A DNA stretch of 64,000 nucleotides from Nitrososphaerales archaeon (GTDB lineage Archaea; Thermoproteota; Nitrososphaeria; Nitrososphaerales; Gagatemarchaeaceae). A program made the translations under genes and the position numbers. The stretch spans positions 1 through 64,000 of the forward strand of contig JASHUU010000088.1 in NCBI GenBank assembly GCA_030039795.1. The letters are read 5' to 3'. How positions within the stretch are numbered: position 1 is the first letter of the stretch; each line of letters starts with the position of its first letter. The notes under the pieces are model-generated. The model worked only from the letters and a program-made list of their open reading frames with translations. It searched no databases and was not told where the DNA came from. Below, piece by piece: positions 10,507 through 20,079 of this stretch.

Positions 10507-11781
10507 ATGATCGTCTCGCTCGCTCCTGTGGAGTCCCCAGGCCTGGCAGTGGTCAACGCTGGGGAGCTAGTGACTTGCGAGGGCAGAGGCTCGGGGGACC
10601 CGCTGGGTGTCCTGGAGGACGCCGCGTTTGTAGTCGAGGGAGGGCGAGTGTCATGGGTAGGGACAACGAAGGAATTCCGAAGAAAGTCGTTCAGCAAGCC
10701 TGCAAAGACGCTAGACGTGGGAGGGAGACTTGTCCTTCCTGGGCTCGTGGACCCGCACACGCACCTCGTCTTCGCCGGAAGCAGGGAGGACGAACTCGAG
10801 AGGAAGATCTCAGGGGAAAGCTACACCAGCATCCTGAAGGCAGGTGGAGGGATACAACGGACGGTCAGGGAGACGAGGAAGGCGACGGCCTCCAGAATCG
10901 TCAAGGAGTCCAAAGAGAGGGTCCGCCAGCTTCTCAGGGGAGGGGTCACGACGGTGGAGGTGAAGACCGGCTACGGGCAGGACTTGAAGGGCGAGCTGAA
11001 GATGCTGGAGGCCATACGGGTGCTCGCGAAGTCGGTTGACGTGGGAATCGTCCCCACGTTCATGGGCCTGCACGCTACGCCCCCGGAGTTCGCCTCCGGA
11101 GGCGACTACGTCAGATACGCGGTCAGAGAGATGCTCCCCGAAGTGGCCAGAAGGGCGTCCCGACCCAGGTTCTCCGACTGCTTCTGCGAGACCGGGGTAT
11201 TCTCGCGAGACGAGTGCTCGAAGTACCTCAAGGCGTCCGCCGAGCTCGGGTTCTCGTTGAAGATCCACGCCGACGAGTTCGACGACTCAGGAGGAGCCTC
11301 GCTGGCGGCGGCGGCGTGCTGCGTTTCCGCTGACCACCTGGGAAGGAGCTCGCAGGAAGGCATCAGCGCCATGGCGAAGAAGAGGGTGACCGCGGTGCTC
11401 CTCCCGGGGACCTCCCTGTACTCCGGGATAGGCTACGCAGATGCGCGGGGAATCATCGGCCACGGCTGCTCAGTGGCGCTCGGGACCGACCTCAGCCCGA
11501 ACTCCTGGGTCGAGTCGCCGCAGTTCGTGATGAGCCTCGCCTGCAACGCGATGAAGATGTCGCCCGCCGAGGCGCTGCTCGGGTTCACGAAGCACGCCGC
11601 AGGGGCGCTGGGAAGGCAGGACATCGGCGCACTAAGAGTCGGCTGCTCCGCCGACTTCGTGGTGAGCTCCCTTCCCAACTACAGGTTCATCCCGTACAGG
11701 GTCGGTGGAGACTACGTGGAGACGGTCTTCAGGAGAGGGAGGATGGTCTTCTCGGCCGAGGCTTCACGGGATCAGGCCTGA
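10507..11781 (+). CDS. hutI: imidazolonepropionase
   Basis: 424 aa amidohydrolase: LVDPHTHLVFAGSREDELERKISGESYTSIL, KIHADEFDDSGGASLA, ADHLGRSS, ALGTDLSPNSW. Confidence 0.95.
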   Translation: MIVSLAPVESPGLAVVNAGELVTCEGRGSGDPLGVLEDAAFVVEGGRVSWVGTTKEFRRKSFSKPAKTLDVGGRLVLPGLVDPHTHLVFAGSREDELERKISGESYTSILKAGGGIQRTVRETRKATASRIVKESKERVRQLLRGGVTTVEVKTGYGQDLKGELKMLEAIRVLAKSVDVGIVPTFMGLHATPPEFASGGDYVRYAVREMLPEVARRASRPRFSDCFCETGVFSRDECSKYLKASAELGFSLKIHADEFDDSGGASLAAAACCVSADHLGRSSQEGISAMAKKRVTAVLLPGTSLYSGIGYADARGIIGHGCSVALGTDLSPNSWVESPQFVMSLACNAMKMSPAEALLGFTKHAAGALGRQDIGALRVGCSADFVVSSLPNYRFIPYRVGGDYVETVFRRGRMVFSAEASRDQA

Positions 11782-13236
11782 CTCGACCGCGGACGACAGC
11801 TGTTCCATCTCTTCGGCCTGCGAACGGTCACCCCTGAGCAGCGGGGATCGCGCTCTTACGACCTGACAGACGTCTCTCGAGTGCCCGGACACGCCTATCT
11901 CGTCAGAGCCAAGCACGTTCGAAGCGCAGATCAGCTCTATGGCGAGGATCCTCGCCACGTTCCTCGAGACCGCGAGTGCCTTCATCCCCGCGTTCACGCC
12001 GTGGCTGGCGTGGTCTTCGATGCCGCCGGAGACGCTTGCCGGATAGGCAGACTGCGGGTAGATCTGCTTCGCGTTGTCCGCGGTGAGGGCTGTCGCCGTG
12101 TACTGAAGTATCATGAGCCCCGACTCGAGCCCGGGCCTCCCGGCCATGTACTTCGTCTCCGTAGGCGTCCGCGACAGCAGGAGGTTGATCCTGGACAGCG
12201 ATATCACCCCAAGATATGACATGGCTATCGCGAGGAGGTCGAGGGCCATGGCCACGGGCTGGGCGTGGAAGTTGCCGCCGTGGAGGACGGTCCCGTCCTC
12301 CATGAGGACGGGGTTGTCCGAGACCGAGTTCATCTCCCCGACGACCACCTTCTCGGCGAAGTCCAGCGCGTCTTTCAGCGAGCCGTGCACCTGCGGCACG
12401 CAGCGCAGGGAGTATGGGTCTTGCGGGACAGGCTCGGGCCTGAGCCTCTGGCTGTCTCTGAGCATCGTCCTCAGCCGCTTCGCGACGTAGTCCTGCCCTG
12501 CGTCGGCCTTCACCCCCATCAAGCGCTCGTCGAACGACTGCGAGCACGCCCCCATCACTTCGCACGCGAGGGCCACGCACGAGTCGGCGGCCTCGAGCAG
12601 GACCCTACCCCTGTTGACCGCGGTGCACCCGAGGGACGTCGTAAAGCAGGTGCCGTTGATCAAGGAGAGCCCCTCCTTGGCCTGCAGGACGACCGGTTTG
12701 ACCTTGGACGCGGCGAGGGCCCGTTTCGAGTCCATGAGCCTACGACGATAGTACGCCTTGCCTTCTCCCACGGCTGTAAGCGCCATGTGCGCCGAAGGCG
12801 CCAGGTCCCCGGAGGCCCCGAGGGAGCCGAACTCTGGGACGAGAGGGGTGACGCCCTTGTTGATCATGTCCAGGAGGACCTGTGCTATCTCTACGCGCAC
12901 TCCGCTGTTTCCTTTGAGGAGGCTGTTGAGCCTGATGAGCATGGCCGCCCTTACGACCTCGGTCGGCATGGGCTCCCCCACGCCGTTGGCGTGGCTCCGT
13001 ATCAGGTTGAGCTGAAGCTCCTTGAGGTTGCCCAGGCGGATCGCCTTGCTCGACAGAGAGCCGAACCCCGTGTTGACCCCGTAGACTATCTCGCCCCGCG
13101 CCAGCTTCTGCTCGAGTACGACGCGGAACTTCTCCATCCTCTTGAGGCTCGAGGGGCTCGCCCTGACCTTCTCCCCCTTCTCCGCGACAGCCAGGGCCGA
13201 CTCGAGCGTCAGGGACTGGCCGTCGATGGTGACGGG
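11764..13236 (-). CDS. hutH: histidine ammonia-lyase
   Basis: MIO-forming ASGD in FGSLGASGDLAPSAHMAL; GVNTGFGSLSSKAI; likely start MPVTIDGQSLTLESALAVAEKG (ORF track extends to 13266). Confidence 0.96.
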   Translation of the reverse strand, partial: PVTIDGQSLTLESALAVAEKGEKVRASPSSLKRMEKFRVVLEQKLARGEIVYGVNTGFGSLSSKAIRLGNLKELQLNLIRSHANGVGEPMPTEVVRAAMLIRLNSLLKGNSGVRVEIAQVLLDMINKGVTPLVPEFGSLGASGDLAPSAHMALTAVGEGKAYYRRRLMDSKRALAASKVKPVVLQAKEGLSLINGTCFTTSLGCTAVNRGRVLLEAADSCVALACEVMGACSQSFDERLMGVKADAGQDYVAKRLRTMLRDSQRLRPEPVPQDPYSLRCVPQVHGSLKDALDFAEKVVVGEMNSVSDNPVLMEDGTVLHGGNFHAQPVAMALDLLAIAMSYLGVISLSRINLLLSRTPTETKYMAGRPGLESGLMILQYTATALTADNAKQIYPQSAYPASVSGGIEDHASHGVNAGMKALAVSRNVARILAIELICASNVLGSDEIGVSGHSRDVCQVVRARSPLLRGDRSQAEEMEQLSSAVESGLIP

Positions 13237-13311
13237 CATCTGACGCCACCCCCTCACCCAGCCCAATATGAAGGCACACGTTTTATTTCAAGCCGGACCG
13301 GGTCAGCGGCG

Positions 13312-14274
13312 TTGAGGACGCCGGCCGACTACCCCCCGCCCAAGTACTCCGACCCCGACGACCTCAGGCTGACACGGCTCATCGAGAGCGCCGACAGGAG
13401 CGCGCCTAGGGCGGTCAACATCCTCGGGGTCCCGTTCGACGGCGCGGTGCTCGGGAGGAGAGGGGCCGCGGAGGGACCCGCGGCCGTGAGGCTTGCGATG
13501 TCCGGGTTCTCGAACTACTGCGTCGAGCTGGGGCTCGGCCTGACCGGCAGCAGGATCTTCGACCTCGGTGACATCTCCTTCCATGACGGTGAAGACGTAG
13601 TCAGTGCGCACGAGACGGTCGAGAAGGAGGTCGCAGAAGGCGTCAGGGAAGGCTCGCTGCTCGTCCTGGTCGGCGGAGACAACAGCGTCTCGCTTCCGGC
13701 GCTGAGGGCGATGTCCAAGCGCTATGGAGAGGTGGGGCTCGTCGTGATCGACTCGCACTTCGACCTCAGGGGGAGGATAGGCGGGAAGCCGACGAGCGGC
13801 TCGTCCTACGGGCTGGCCATAGAGGAAGCAGGGCTGGACCCCCACAGGGTGGCAGAAATAGGCATCCACGGGTTCCTGAACTCTGAGGCCTACGCCAGAA
13901 AGGCCGAGAGGCTCGGAGTCAGCGTCTTCACGGCGTCAGACGTGAGGGAGAAGGGCCCGCGCGGGATCGCCAGAGAGGCGTACAGAGTCGCCGCGAAGGG
14001 GGCGCGGGCGGTGTACCTGAGCGTAGACCTCGATGCGGTGGACCTCGCACAGGTGTCCGGGGTGAGCGCGCCTAGCGTAGGAGGCATCACCCCCAACGAG
14101 CTCTGCGAGATCGTCTTCCGGGTGTCGTCCGGGGACAAGCTGGTGGCAGCCGACATCGTTGAGCTGGCCCCCAAGCTCGACCCGACCGGCAGGTCCCAGA
14201 TTGTAGCGGCTACGACTCTGGTTTACATGGCCGCCGGGTTCAAAGGCAGGAAGGGCACGGGCAATACTAAATAG
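13312..14274 (+). CDS. hutG: formimidoylglutamase (ureohydrolase/arginase superfamily)
   Basis: VGGDNSVSLPALRAM, VVIDSHFDLRGRIGG, YLSVDLDAVDLAQVSGVSAP. TTG start at 13312; the upstream part of the 669-aa ORF is antisense to hutH. Confidence 0.88.
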   Translation: MRTPADYPPPKYSDPDDLRLTRLIESADRSAPRAVNILGVPFDGAVLGRRGAAEGPAAVRLAMSGFSNYCVELGLGLTGSRIFDLGDISFHDGEDVVSAHETVEKEVAEGVREGSLLVLVGGDNSVSLPALRAMSKRYGEVGLVVIDSHFDLRGRIGGKPTSGSSYGLAIEEAGLDPHRVAEIGIHGFLNSEAYARKAERLGVSVFTASDVREKGPRGIAREAYRVAAKGARAVYLSVDLDAVDLAQVSGVSAPSVGGITPNELCEIVFRVSSGDKLVAADIVELAPKLDPTGRSQIVAATTLVYMAAGFKGRKGTGNTK

Positions 14275-14296
14275 CGTTCAGGAGGCCTGCGCTCTC

Positions 14297-15325
14297 ATGG
14301 CCGATGTCGGCGTTGTCTCTCCCACGAACATCGCCCTGGTGAAGTATTGGGGGAAGCATCCTCGCTATCCCGGACTGTTCATTCCTACGAAGAGTTCGAT
14401 ATCGCTGAACATCGCGTCGTTCACGACTCGGACGAGGCTGAGGACCAAGAAGGGCACCAACGAAGTCAGGTTCTCGCTGAACGGCAGGAAGGTCGGCGAA
14501 GAGGAGGAGGAGTTCGCATACGTTAGAGACTTCTTCGGTCGGCTTTCGACGCGCTACAGGTTCGCGAAGAGGTATTCGTACCTCATCGAGTCGCGCAACA
14601 ACTTTCCCACCGCCTCAGGGTTCGCCTCTTCAGCTTCAGGCTTCTCCGCGCTGGCCGTAGCATTCGCGCGTGCCATGGAGGAACAGGGAGAAACGCCTCG
14701 ACTTGGCGACCGCGATGTGTCGGTCATCGCCAGGCTAGGGTCTGGCTCGGCGACCAGGTCCGTGCCCTCCAAAGGAGGGCTTGTGATCTGGCACAGAGGA
14801 TACGACGGCGCCCGCAACGACGACGACGCGTCGGCAGCCTCCTTCGCGGAGTCACTCTACAGACCTAGTCATTTCGCCGAGCTGGCTCTGATATGCGTCA
14901 ACGCGGGTGGTGGTCAGAAGAAGGTCAAGAGCAGGGCAGGGATGGACGAGAGCGTCAAGACGGCCAAGGGCTACTGGTCCTGGGTCGAGAATGAGGAGAA
15001 GGAGCTGCTCCCTTCGATGCTGCGCACGGTAAGGAGGAAGGACTGGGCCGCGATGTTCGGCCTCGTGAGAGAGGCTTCAGATAACTTCCACCGGGTCTGT
15101 CGGGAGACCAAGCCCCCGATCGCCTATCTGAACGACACGAGCAGGAAGATAGTCCGGCTGGTCGGACCCCCTGAACAGGCCGCATACACCTTCGACGCCG
15201 GACCCAACGCGGTGGTGATAGCCCTGAAGGACCGGGCCAAGGGGCTGAGGAGCGCGCTCGCGGGCCTGGTGGGCAAGAGGAACGTCGTCCAGTCCGCCGT
15301 CGGCGCCGGACCCGTCGAGGCCTGA
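14297..15325 (+). CDS. diphosphomevalonate decarboxylase-family protein (GHMP)
   Basis: 342 aa: VSPTNIALVKYWGKHPRYPGLFIPTKSSIS and ESRNNFPTASGFASSASGFSALA. Could also be a phosphomevalonate decarboxylase. Confidence 0.85.
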   Translation: MADVGVVSPTNIALVKYWGKHPRYPGLFIPTKSSISLNIASFTTRTRLRTKKGTNEVRFSLNGRKVGEEEEEFAYVRDFFGRLSTRYRFAKRYSYLIESRNNFPTASGFASSASGFSALAVAFARAMEEQGETPRLGDRDVSVIARLGSGSATRSVPSKGGLVIWHRGYDGARNDDDASAASFAESLYRPSHFAELALICVNAGGGQKKVKSRAGMDESVKTAKGYWSWVENEEKELLPSMLRTVRRKDWAAMFGLVREASDNFHRVCRETKPPIAYLNDTSRKIVRLVGPPEQAAYTFDAGPNAVVIALKDRAKGLRSALAGLVGKRNVVQSAVGAGPVEA

Positions 15326-15331
15326 GGCGAG

Positions 15332-16462
15332 TTGGCTCCCTCGAAGAAGACGGGACGTGTCAACGTGCCGGGCAAGATCCTGCTTCTGGGAGGCTACACC
15401 GTGCTGGAGCCGACCAGCCCAGCGCTGTCCCTCGCGGTGCTCGACGCGCGAGGAAGGGGGGTGACAACGTCAGTCGAGAAGGGTGCGAGAGACGTGCTCG
15501 TCTCTGACGAGTTCGGCGTCAGGAAGGAGATCAGGTCGCCGGAGGTAATCCGCGAAAACGTGGCGGCCTCCGCCTTCTACATGGCCAAGGCATATCTCGA
15601 GTCAAAGGGGCTCGCTGGCCACTGGGAGGTCAGGGTCCGCAACAGCCCCATGTTCGGGGGGAGGTTCAAGTCAGGCCTCGGGAGCTCCGCGGCCTCGACC
15701 GTCGCGGTCGTCGAGTCTCTGTTCAGGGCCAGCCGCTTGGACCCGCGGTCTCAGGGAGAGACGATACACAAGCTCTCGCAGTACGCATACGCAGCCTATG
15801 CCGGGAGGGCCGAGTCCGGCTTCGACATCGCGACCTGCGCCTACGGCGGCAGCATAGTGTACACCAGGTTCCTTCCAGACTCGATCGAGCTCCCTGGCAA
15901 TCTCAAGGCGACGGAGGTCTTGGAGAGGCTCCTCCGGTCTTTGGGAGGGGCGTGGCGCGGTCTGAAGGTGGAGAAAGCGCGCGTCCCGGCCAGGTTCTCG
16001 ATGCTGTTCTTCAACATCGAGGGCGCGAGAACGTCCACGACAAGCAACGTCGGCGCTGTCATGGGCTGGAGGGCGACGCACGGGAGGGAGTATGCAAGCC
16101 TAATCAGGGCGCAGAGGCTTCACGAGCTCGCCGGGATTCGGAGCTTTCAGAGGGGCGAAGACGACGAGCTTCGGGCGCGGGTCAGGAGGGCGAGGGAGAT
16201 CCAGAGGAAGCTGCAAGCCCTTGTGGCTGCAGAACGGGCAGACTTCGACCTGATAGAGCCGCCGGTCCTCACCAAGCTAATCGAGCTGGGCGAGTCGCTG
16301 CCTGGGGTAGTCGTCGGAAGGTGCCCCGGCGCGGGAGGGTGGGACGGCCTGGCGTTCGTCACAGACAAGAACGAGCTCAAGGAAGGCACTCCATCCAAGA
16401 TCGTTGCGGCCGCGAAGGAAGATGGGCTGGCCCTCACTCGCATACGGCTAAGGCTCATATGA
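15332..16462 (+). CDS. phosphomevalonate kinase-like GHMP kinase
   Basis: 376 aa: GRVNVPGKILLLGGYTVLEPTSPALSLAVL; FKSGLGSSAASTVAVVESLF; lies 6 bp after the decarboxylase. Confidence 0.82.
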   Translation: MAPSKKTGRVNVPGKILLLGGYTVLEPTSPALSLAVLDARGRGVTTSVEKGARDVLVSDEFGVRKEIRSPEVIRENVAASAFYMAKAYLESKGLAGHWEVRVRNSPMFGGRFKSGLGSSAASTVAVVESLFRASRLDPRSQGETIHKLSQYAYAAYAGRAESGFDIATCAYGGSIVYTRFLPDSIELPGNLKATEVLERLLRSLGGAWRGLKVEKARVPARFSMLFFNIEGARTSTTSNVGAVMGWRATHGREYASLIRAQRLHELAGIRSFQRGEDDELRARVRRAREIQRKLQALVAAERADFDLIEPPVLTKLIELGESLPGVVVGRCPGAGGWDGLAFVTDKNELKEGTPSKIVAAAKEDGLALTRIRLRLI

Positions 16463-16566
16463 GCCGCCCGAACGTTCTGGGGCGAAGCCTCCGCGTCTCG
16501 GAGCGCGAGCGGCGTCGACAGACTAATTAGACGTCGGCAGGGCGCCGTTGCAGGTCGTCAAAGCTG

Positions 16567-17985
16567 GTGACTGCCATGGACTCTGACTGGCGCCGCCGAC
16601 TCCTGCCCGCTCTCGGTCTATCCCTGCTCGCCCTGCTGGCCTTCGGAGAGCCGATGGCGGCGGCGCAGACGAACTCCACGAGCAGCTACCCGTCTCCCGC
16701 CGTCCCATCTTGGCTGAACACCGGAAGCAACGCCTGGATGCTTACCGCGGCGACGCTGGTCGGCCTCATGAGCATCCCCGGCCTCGCCATATACTACTCT
16801 GGCCTCACGAGGAAAAAGTTCGCGCTGAACACACTGATGATGACATTCTATGGGTTTGCTGCCGTGATGGTCGTCTGGGTCCTCGCAGGATATGACCTAG
16901 GATTCGGAGCGGCGTCGATATCGATCGGCTACAAAGGGGTCAGCTACGGCATAATCGGGACGCTCGGGTCGGTCGCGCCCGGCCTGACCGAGGGCTCGAG
17001 GGCTCTCGTCGGCCCGCTGCAGGTCGCCCTCAACATACCCACTTCCTCCCTGGTGTGGTTCCAGTTCGTCTTTGCCGCAATCACTCCGCTGCTGTTCATC
17101 GGCGCCATAATAGAGAGGATGAGCTTCAAGGCATGGCTTGTAATCGTACCCGTATGGTCCCTCCTGGTCTACTCTGTGCTGGCTTACTGGATGTTCGCCG
17201 GCGGGTGGCTGAACCAGCTTGGCGCCGTCGACTTCTCCGGCGGCTATGTGATTCATCTGTCCGCCGGGGTGGCCGCGCTGGCCGCGGCCCTCGCGGTGGG
17301 CCCACGAGAGATGGGCAAGAGGAACGTGAGGCCCAACAACCTGGTGTTCGTGCTGATAGGCGCAAGCATCCTCTGGCTTGGCTGGATGGGTTTCAACGGC
17401 GGTGACCCATACGGAAGCACGATCGACGCCTCCATAGCGATTCTGAACACGTGCCTGGCCGCTGCCACGAGCGTGATCGCCTGGATGTGCATGGACATGA
17501 GGAAGTTCGGAAAGGCCAGCTTGATCGGCGCCTGCACAGGGGCGATTACGGGGTGCGTGGCCATCACCCCTGCAGCCGGGTACGTCAGCGGATGGGGCGC
17601 CTTGATAATCGGCGTCTTCGCCGGAACCATCCCGTGGCTGGCGCTGTACAAGCTGATGCCGCGGCTCAAAGTGGACGACGCGCTGGGCGTCTTTCCTGGG
17701 CACGGCGTCGCCGGGCTCGTGGGCGGCCTTCTTACCGGGGTCCTAGCCGACCCGAGCGTCACAAAGTTTGTCGATCCCGGCCTTACTGGCGCGGCGTTCG
17801 GCAACATCTACCAACTTGAGGTTCAGGCGTTCGCGGCGGCCGTGACAATCGCCTACACCTTCTGCGTCACGTATGCCATCTTCAGGGTGGTCGGAAGGTT
17901 CATTCCGCTTCGGGAGACCGAGCCGACCCTGAAGATAGGCGACCTGTCGATTCATGGCGAAGTGGCGTACCCCGAAGAAGACTAG
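16567..17985 (+). CDS. amt: ammonium transporter (Amt family)
   Basis: 472 aa polytopic: [77 protein letters not shown]. Confidence 0.96.
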   Translation: MTAMDSDWRRRLLPALGLSLLALLAFGEPMAAAQTNSTSSYPSPAVPSWLNTGSNAWMLTAATLVGLMSIPGLAIYYSGLTRKKFALNTLMMTFYGFAAVMVVWVLAGYDLGFGAASISIGYKGVSYGIIGTLGSVAPGLTEGSRALVGPLQVALNIPTSSLVWFQFVFAAITPLLFIGAIIERMSFKAWLVIVPVWSLLVYSVLAYWMFAGGWLNQLGAVDFSGGYVIHLSAGVAALAAALAVGPREMGKRNVRPNNLVFVLIGASILWLGWMGFNGGDPYGSTIDASIAILNTCLAAATSVIAWMCMDMRKFGKASLIGACTGAITGCVAITPAAGYVSGWGALIIGVFAGTIPWLALYKLMPRLKVDDALGVFPGHGVAGLVGGLLTGVLADPSVTKFVDPGLTGAAFGNIYQLEVQAFAAAVTIAYTFCVTYAIFRVVGRFIPLRETEPTLKIGDLSIHGEVAYPEED

Positions 17986-18130
17986 AGCCTGAGCGCGCTC
18001 GGGCTGGCCACAGCGGGAACCTGACTCCGCGCGGCGGAGCCTCGCACGCAAGGTCGCGTGGTCGGGCCGTGAAGCCGGAGGGGCGCGTCCCGCTTGCCTA
18101 GACGCGCCCTTCAGCAGACAAAGACGTCCT

Positions 18131-18156
18131 GCCAAGTATATTCTGATTTACTTGGC
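18131..18156. promoter_or_regulatory. 8-bp inverted repeat GCCAAGTA-N10-TACTTGGC, candidate operator upstream of the HTH regulator
   Basis: Perfect palindromic arms; followed by A/T-rich TATA-like AAAGAAATATATACC and the regulator start at 18216. Confidence 0.6.
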
Positions 18157-18215
18157 TGGCGATTTAGATAAAGAAATATATACCATAGTCGCCTGGGGAG
18201 TATAGGCGGGTTTAC

Positions 18216-18758
18216 TTGAGCGAAGACATCGACGACGTCCGGGAGGAGCTTCGGGACGAAATCCGGGCGCTGAAGGAGGAGATCAAGAAGGAGGTTTCAA
18301 GGGCGCTCGAGAATCCGCACGCAGGCTCGATAAGGGTCGACCTGCACAAGGACGACATCTCTCAGACGGAACCTTCCTCCGTCGTGGTCAAGGACCTCGT
18401 CAAGCTGATCAGGGACGATGTGAAGTCAAGCCTCGCAACCCGCGGGGAGCTCGCCGTGGACGAACTTGTCGAGGGCATGCCCGAGGAGTCGGCTGCTGGC
18501 CTCCTGAAGTCACTCGCGAACACGGAGAGGCTCAAGATTGTCAAGATGCTGTACTCGTCGAAGAGGACGTTCTCTGACTTCAAGGCATCAATCGGGCTGG
18601 AGGCCCCGTCGGTTAACCATCACCTGAAGAGCCTGCTCAACATGGGGCTCGTGGCGCACAGCGACGAGGGCGGGTACGAACTCACCAAGAGAGGGAGGTT
18701 GCTCGTGCGGACGCTCGCCCTGATCAACGAGGCGCTCGGAGGAGAGCAGGTTGATTAG
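18216..18758 (+). CDS. ArsR-like winged-helix transcriptional regulator with coiled-coil N-terminus
   Basis: 180 aa: LLKSLANTERLKIVKMLYSSKRTFSDFKASIGLEAPSVNHHLKSLLNMGLVAHSDEGGYELTKRGRLLV. Confidence 0.85.
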   Translation: MSEDIDDVREELRDEIRALKEEIKKEVSRALENPHAGSIRVDLHKDDISQTEPSSVVVKDLVKLIRDDVKSSLATRGELAVDELVEGMPEESAAGLLKSLANTERLKIVKMLYSSKRTFSDFKASIGLEAPSVNHHLKSLLNMGLVAHSDEGGYELTKRGRLLVRTLALINEALGGEQVD

Positions 18759-20079
18759 GATAGGTCAGGAGTCGGGCGCGACTTGGGCGACCAGGAGGCT
18801 CGCCAAGGCGGCCGCCGGGATGGCGGCAATACTCCTGGTTGTGTGGCTGTTCCGCGGTATCCTGAAGGTGGACAGGTACTCGTACGACATGCTGCTCGCC
18901 AGCTTCTCGCTGATCTTCGTAGGCGCTGCCTTCAGCACCCGGACCAACTCGGGAGCCGCGCGCGCGGTTTCGAGCTTCCTGTCCAACGTGGCGCTGGCGT
19001 CCATCCTGGTCATCATCCTCATCTGGCTCCTGGAGTGGATCGCGAACGCCAAGTACTTCCCGGCGCAGCTCGCCAACGCGGTCCCCGAGGTGGCCATAGT
19101 CGCGCTGATAGCCATACTCGGCGCGTTCGCGGCGCACATGTTCGCGCCGAGGCGAGGACAGGCGTCGGTCTCGTATCCGCTCTTCCTGCTCCACGCTGGC
19201 CAGGGGCCTACCGTTGGGGCGGCGAAGGTAGCGGCGAAGAAGGACTCGGCGGCGGCGGTCGTGAAGAAGTCTGGGAAGGTGGTGGGCTGCGTGGTCCTGG
19301 GAGACGTCCAGGCTTCGTTCGACACACCGATGGGCGTCTTGAACGCATCTCTGGCCGGGCCGGTCAGCTCTGCATGGGTGCCCTTCGAGGGCGAGAAGCT
19401 CAGCAAGGGCGAGGCGCTGAAGGCGACGGGGAAGACTGCAGACCAGCTTCTGGGAGAGGCACGTGGGGCTGCCCCTGCTCCGGTGGTCTTCAAGAGGAAC
19501 TCGGTCGACCTGCCCTTCGTCCACGTCGAGGAGGACGAGTTCGAAGCGGTCACCGAGGTGGGACCGATTAGAGTAAGGAGCGACCCGGACGGCGAGCAGG
19601 TAAAGATAGGCCCGCTAACGATCGACTCTGACGAGCAGCCCAAGGACCGCAAGAGGTGGTTCGTCAAGGGGGCGGGCGACACCTACGTGAGGTCTACGGA
19701 CGGTCGCCTCTTGGCGAAGTGGAATGGCAGCCTGCTCTCGCTCGAGGGCAACTCGATGAAGCTGAGGTCCGGCTCCGACGGCTTCTCCTACACGCCAGCC
19801 GAGGTGATGACCGAGTCGCCGCTCCACACGCTCCGGGTCACGCAGGACAAGGTGTCACTGGACACCAGGAAGTTCACGCTGAAGATAGCGGGAGACACGG
19901 TCGTGCTCAGGACGGAGGAGAAGACCAGGACCACCGACTCCAAGGACTTCGCAGGCGACCTCAGGGCTCTGCTGACGGAGATGGCCAAGAAGCAGGTGAG
20001 AGACGTGATGGAGGAGGTGCCGATAGACCTGAACGAGATGCTGGCGGCTACTGAGGAGGTGCTCGCAAGGCATGGTTGA
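18751..20079 (+). CDS. membrane protein of unknown function, N-terminal TMs plus large soluble region
   Basis: 442 aa, overlaps the regulator end and the ABC ATPase start (operon). Confidence 0.75.
   Translation: MIRIGQESGATWATRRLAKAAAGMAAILLVVWLFRGILKVDRYSYDMLLASFSLIFVGAAFSTRTNSGAARAVSSFLSNVALASILVIILIWLLEWIANAKYFPAQLANAVPEVAIVALIAILGAFAAHMFAPRRGQASVSYPLFLLHAGQGPTVGAAKVAAKKDSAAAVVKKSGKVVGCVVLGDVQASFDTPMGVLNASLAGPVSSAWVPFEGEKLSKGEALKATGKTADQLLGEARGAAPAPVVFKRNSVDLPFVHVEEDEFEAVTEVGPIRVRSDPDGEQVKIGPLTIDSDEQPKDRKRWFVKGAGDTYVRSTDGRLLAKWNGSLLSLEGNSMKLRSGSDGFSYTPAEVMTESPLHTLRVTQDKVSLDTRKFTLKIAGDTVVLRTEEKTRTTDSKDFAGDLRALLTEMAKKQVRDVMEEVPIDLNEMLAATEEVLARHG

Noticed and set aside
12265-13311. Upstream 349 codons of the 669-aa plus-strand ORF
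   Set aside because: Antisense to hutH with no recognisable domain; the ureohydrolase homology starts near TTG 13312.
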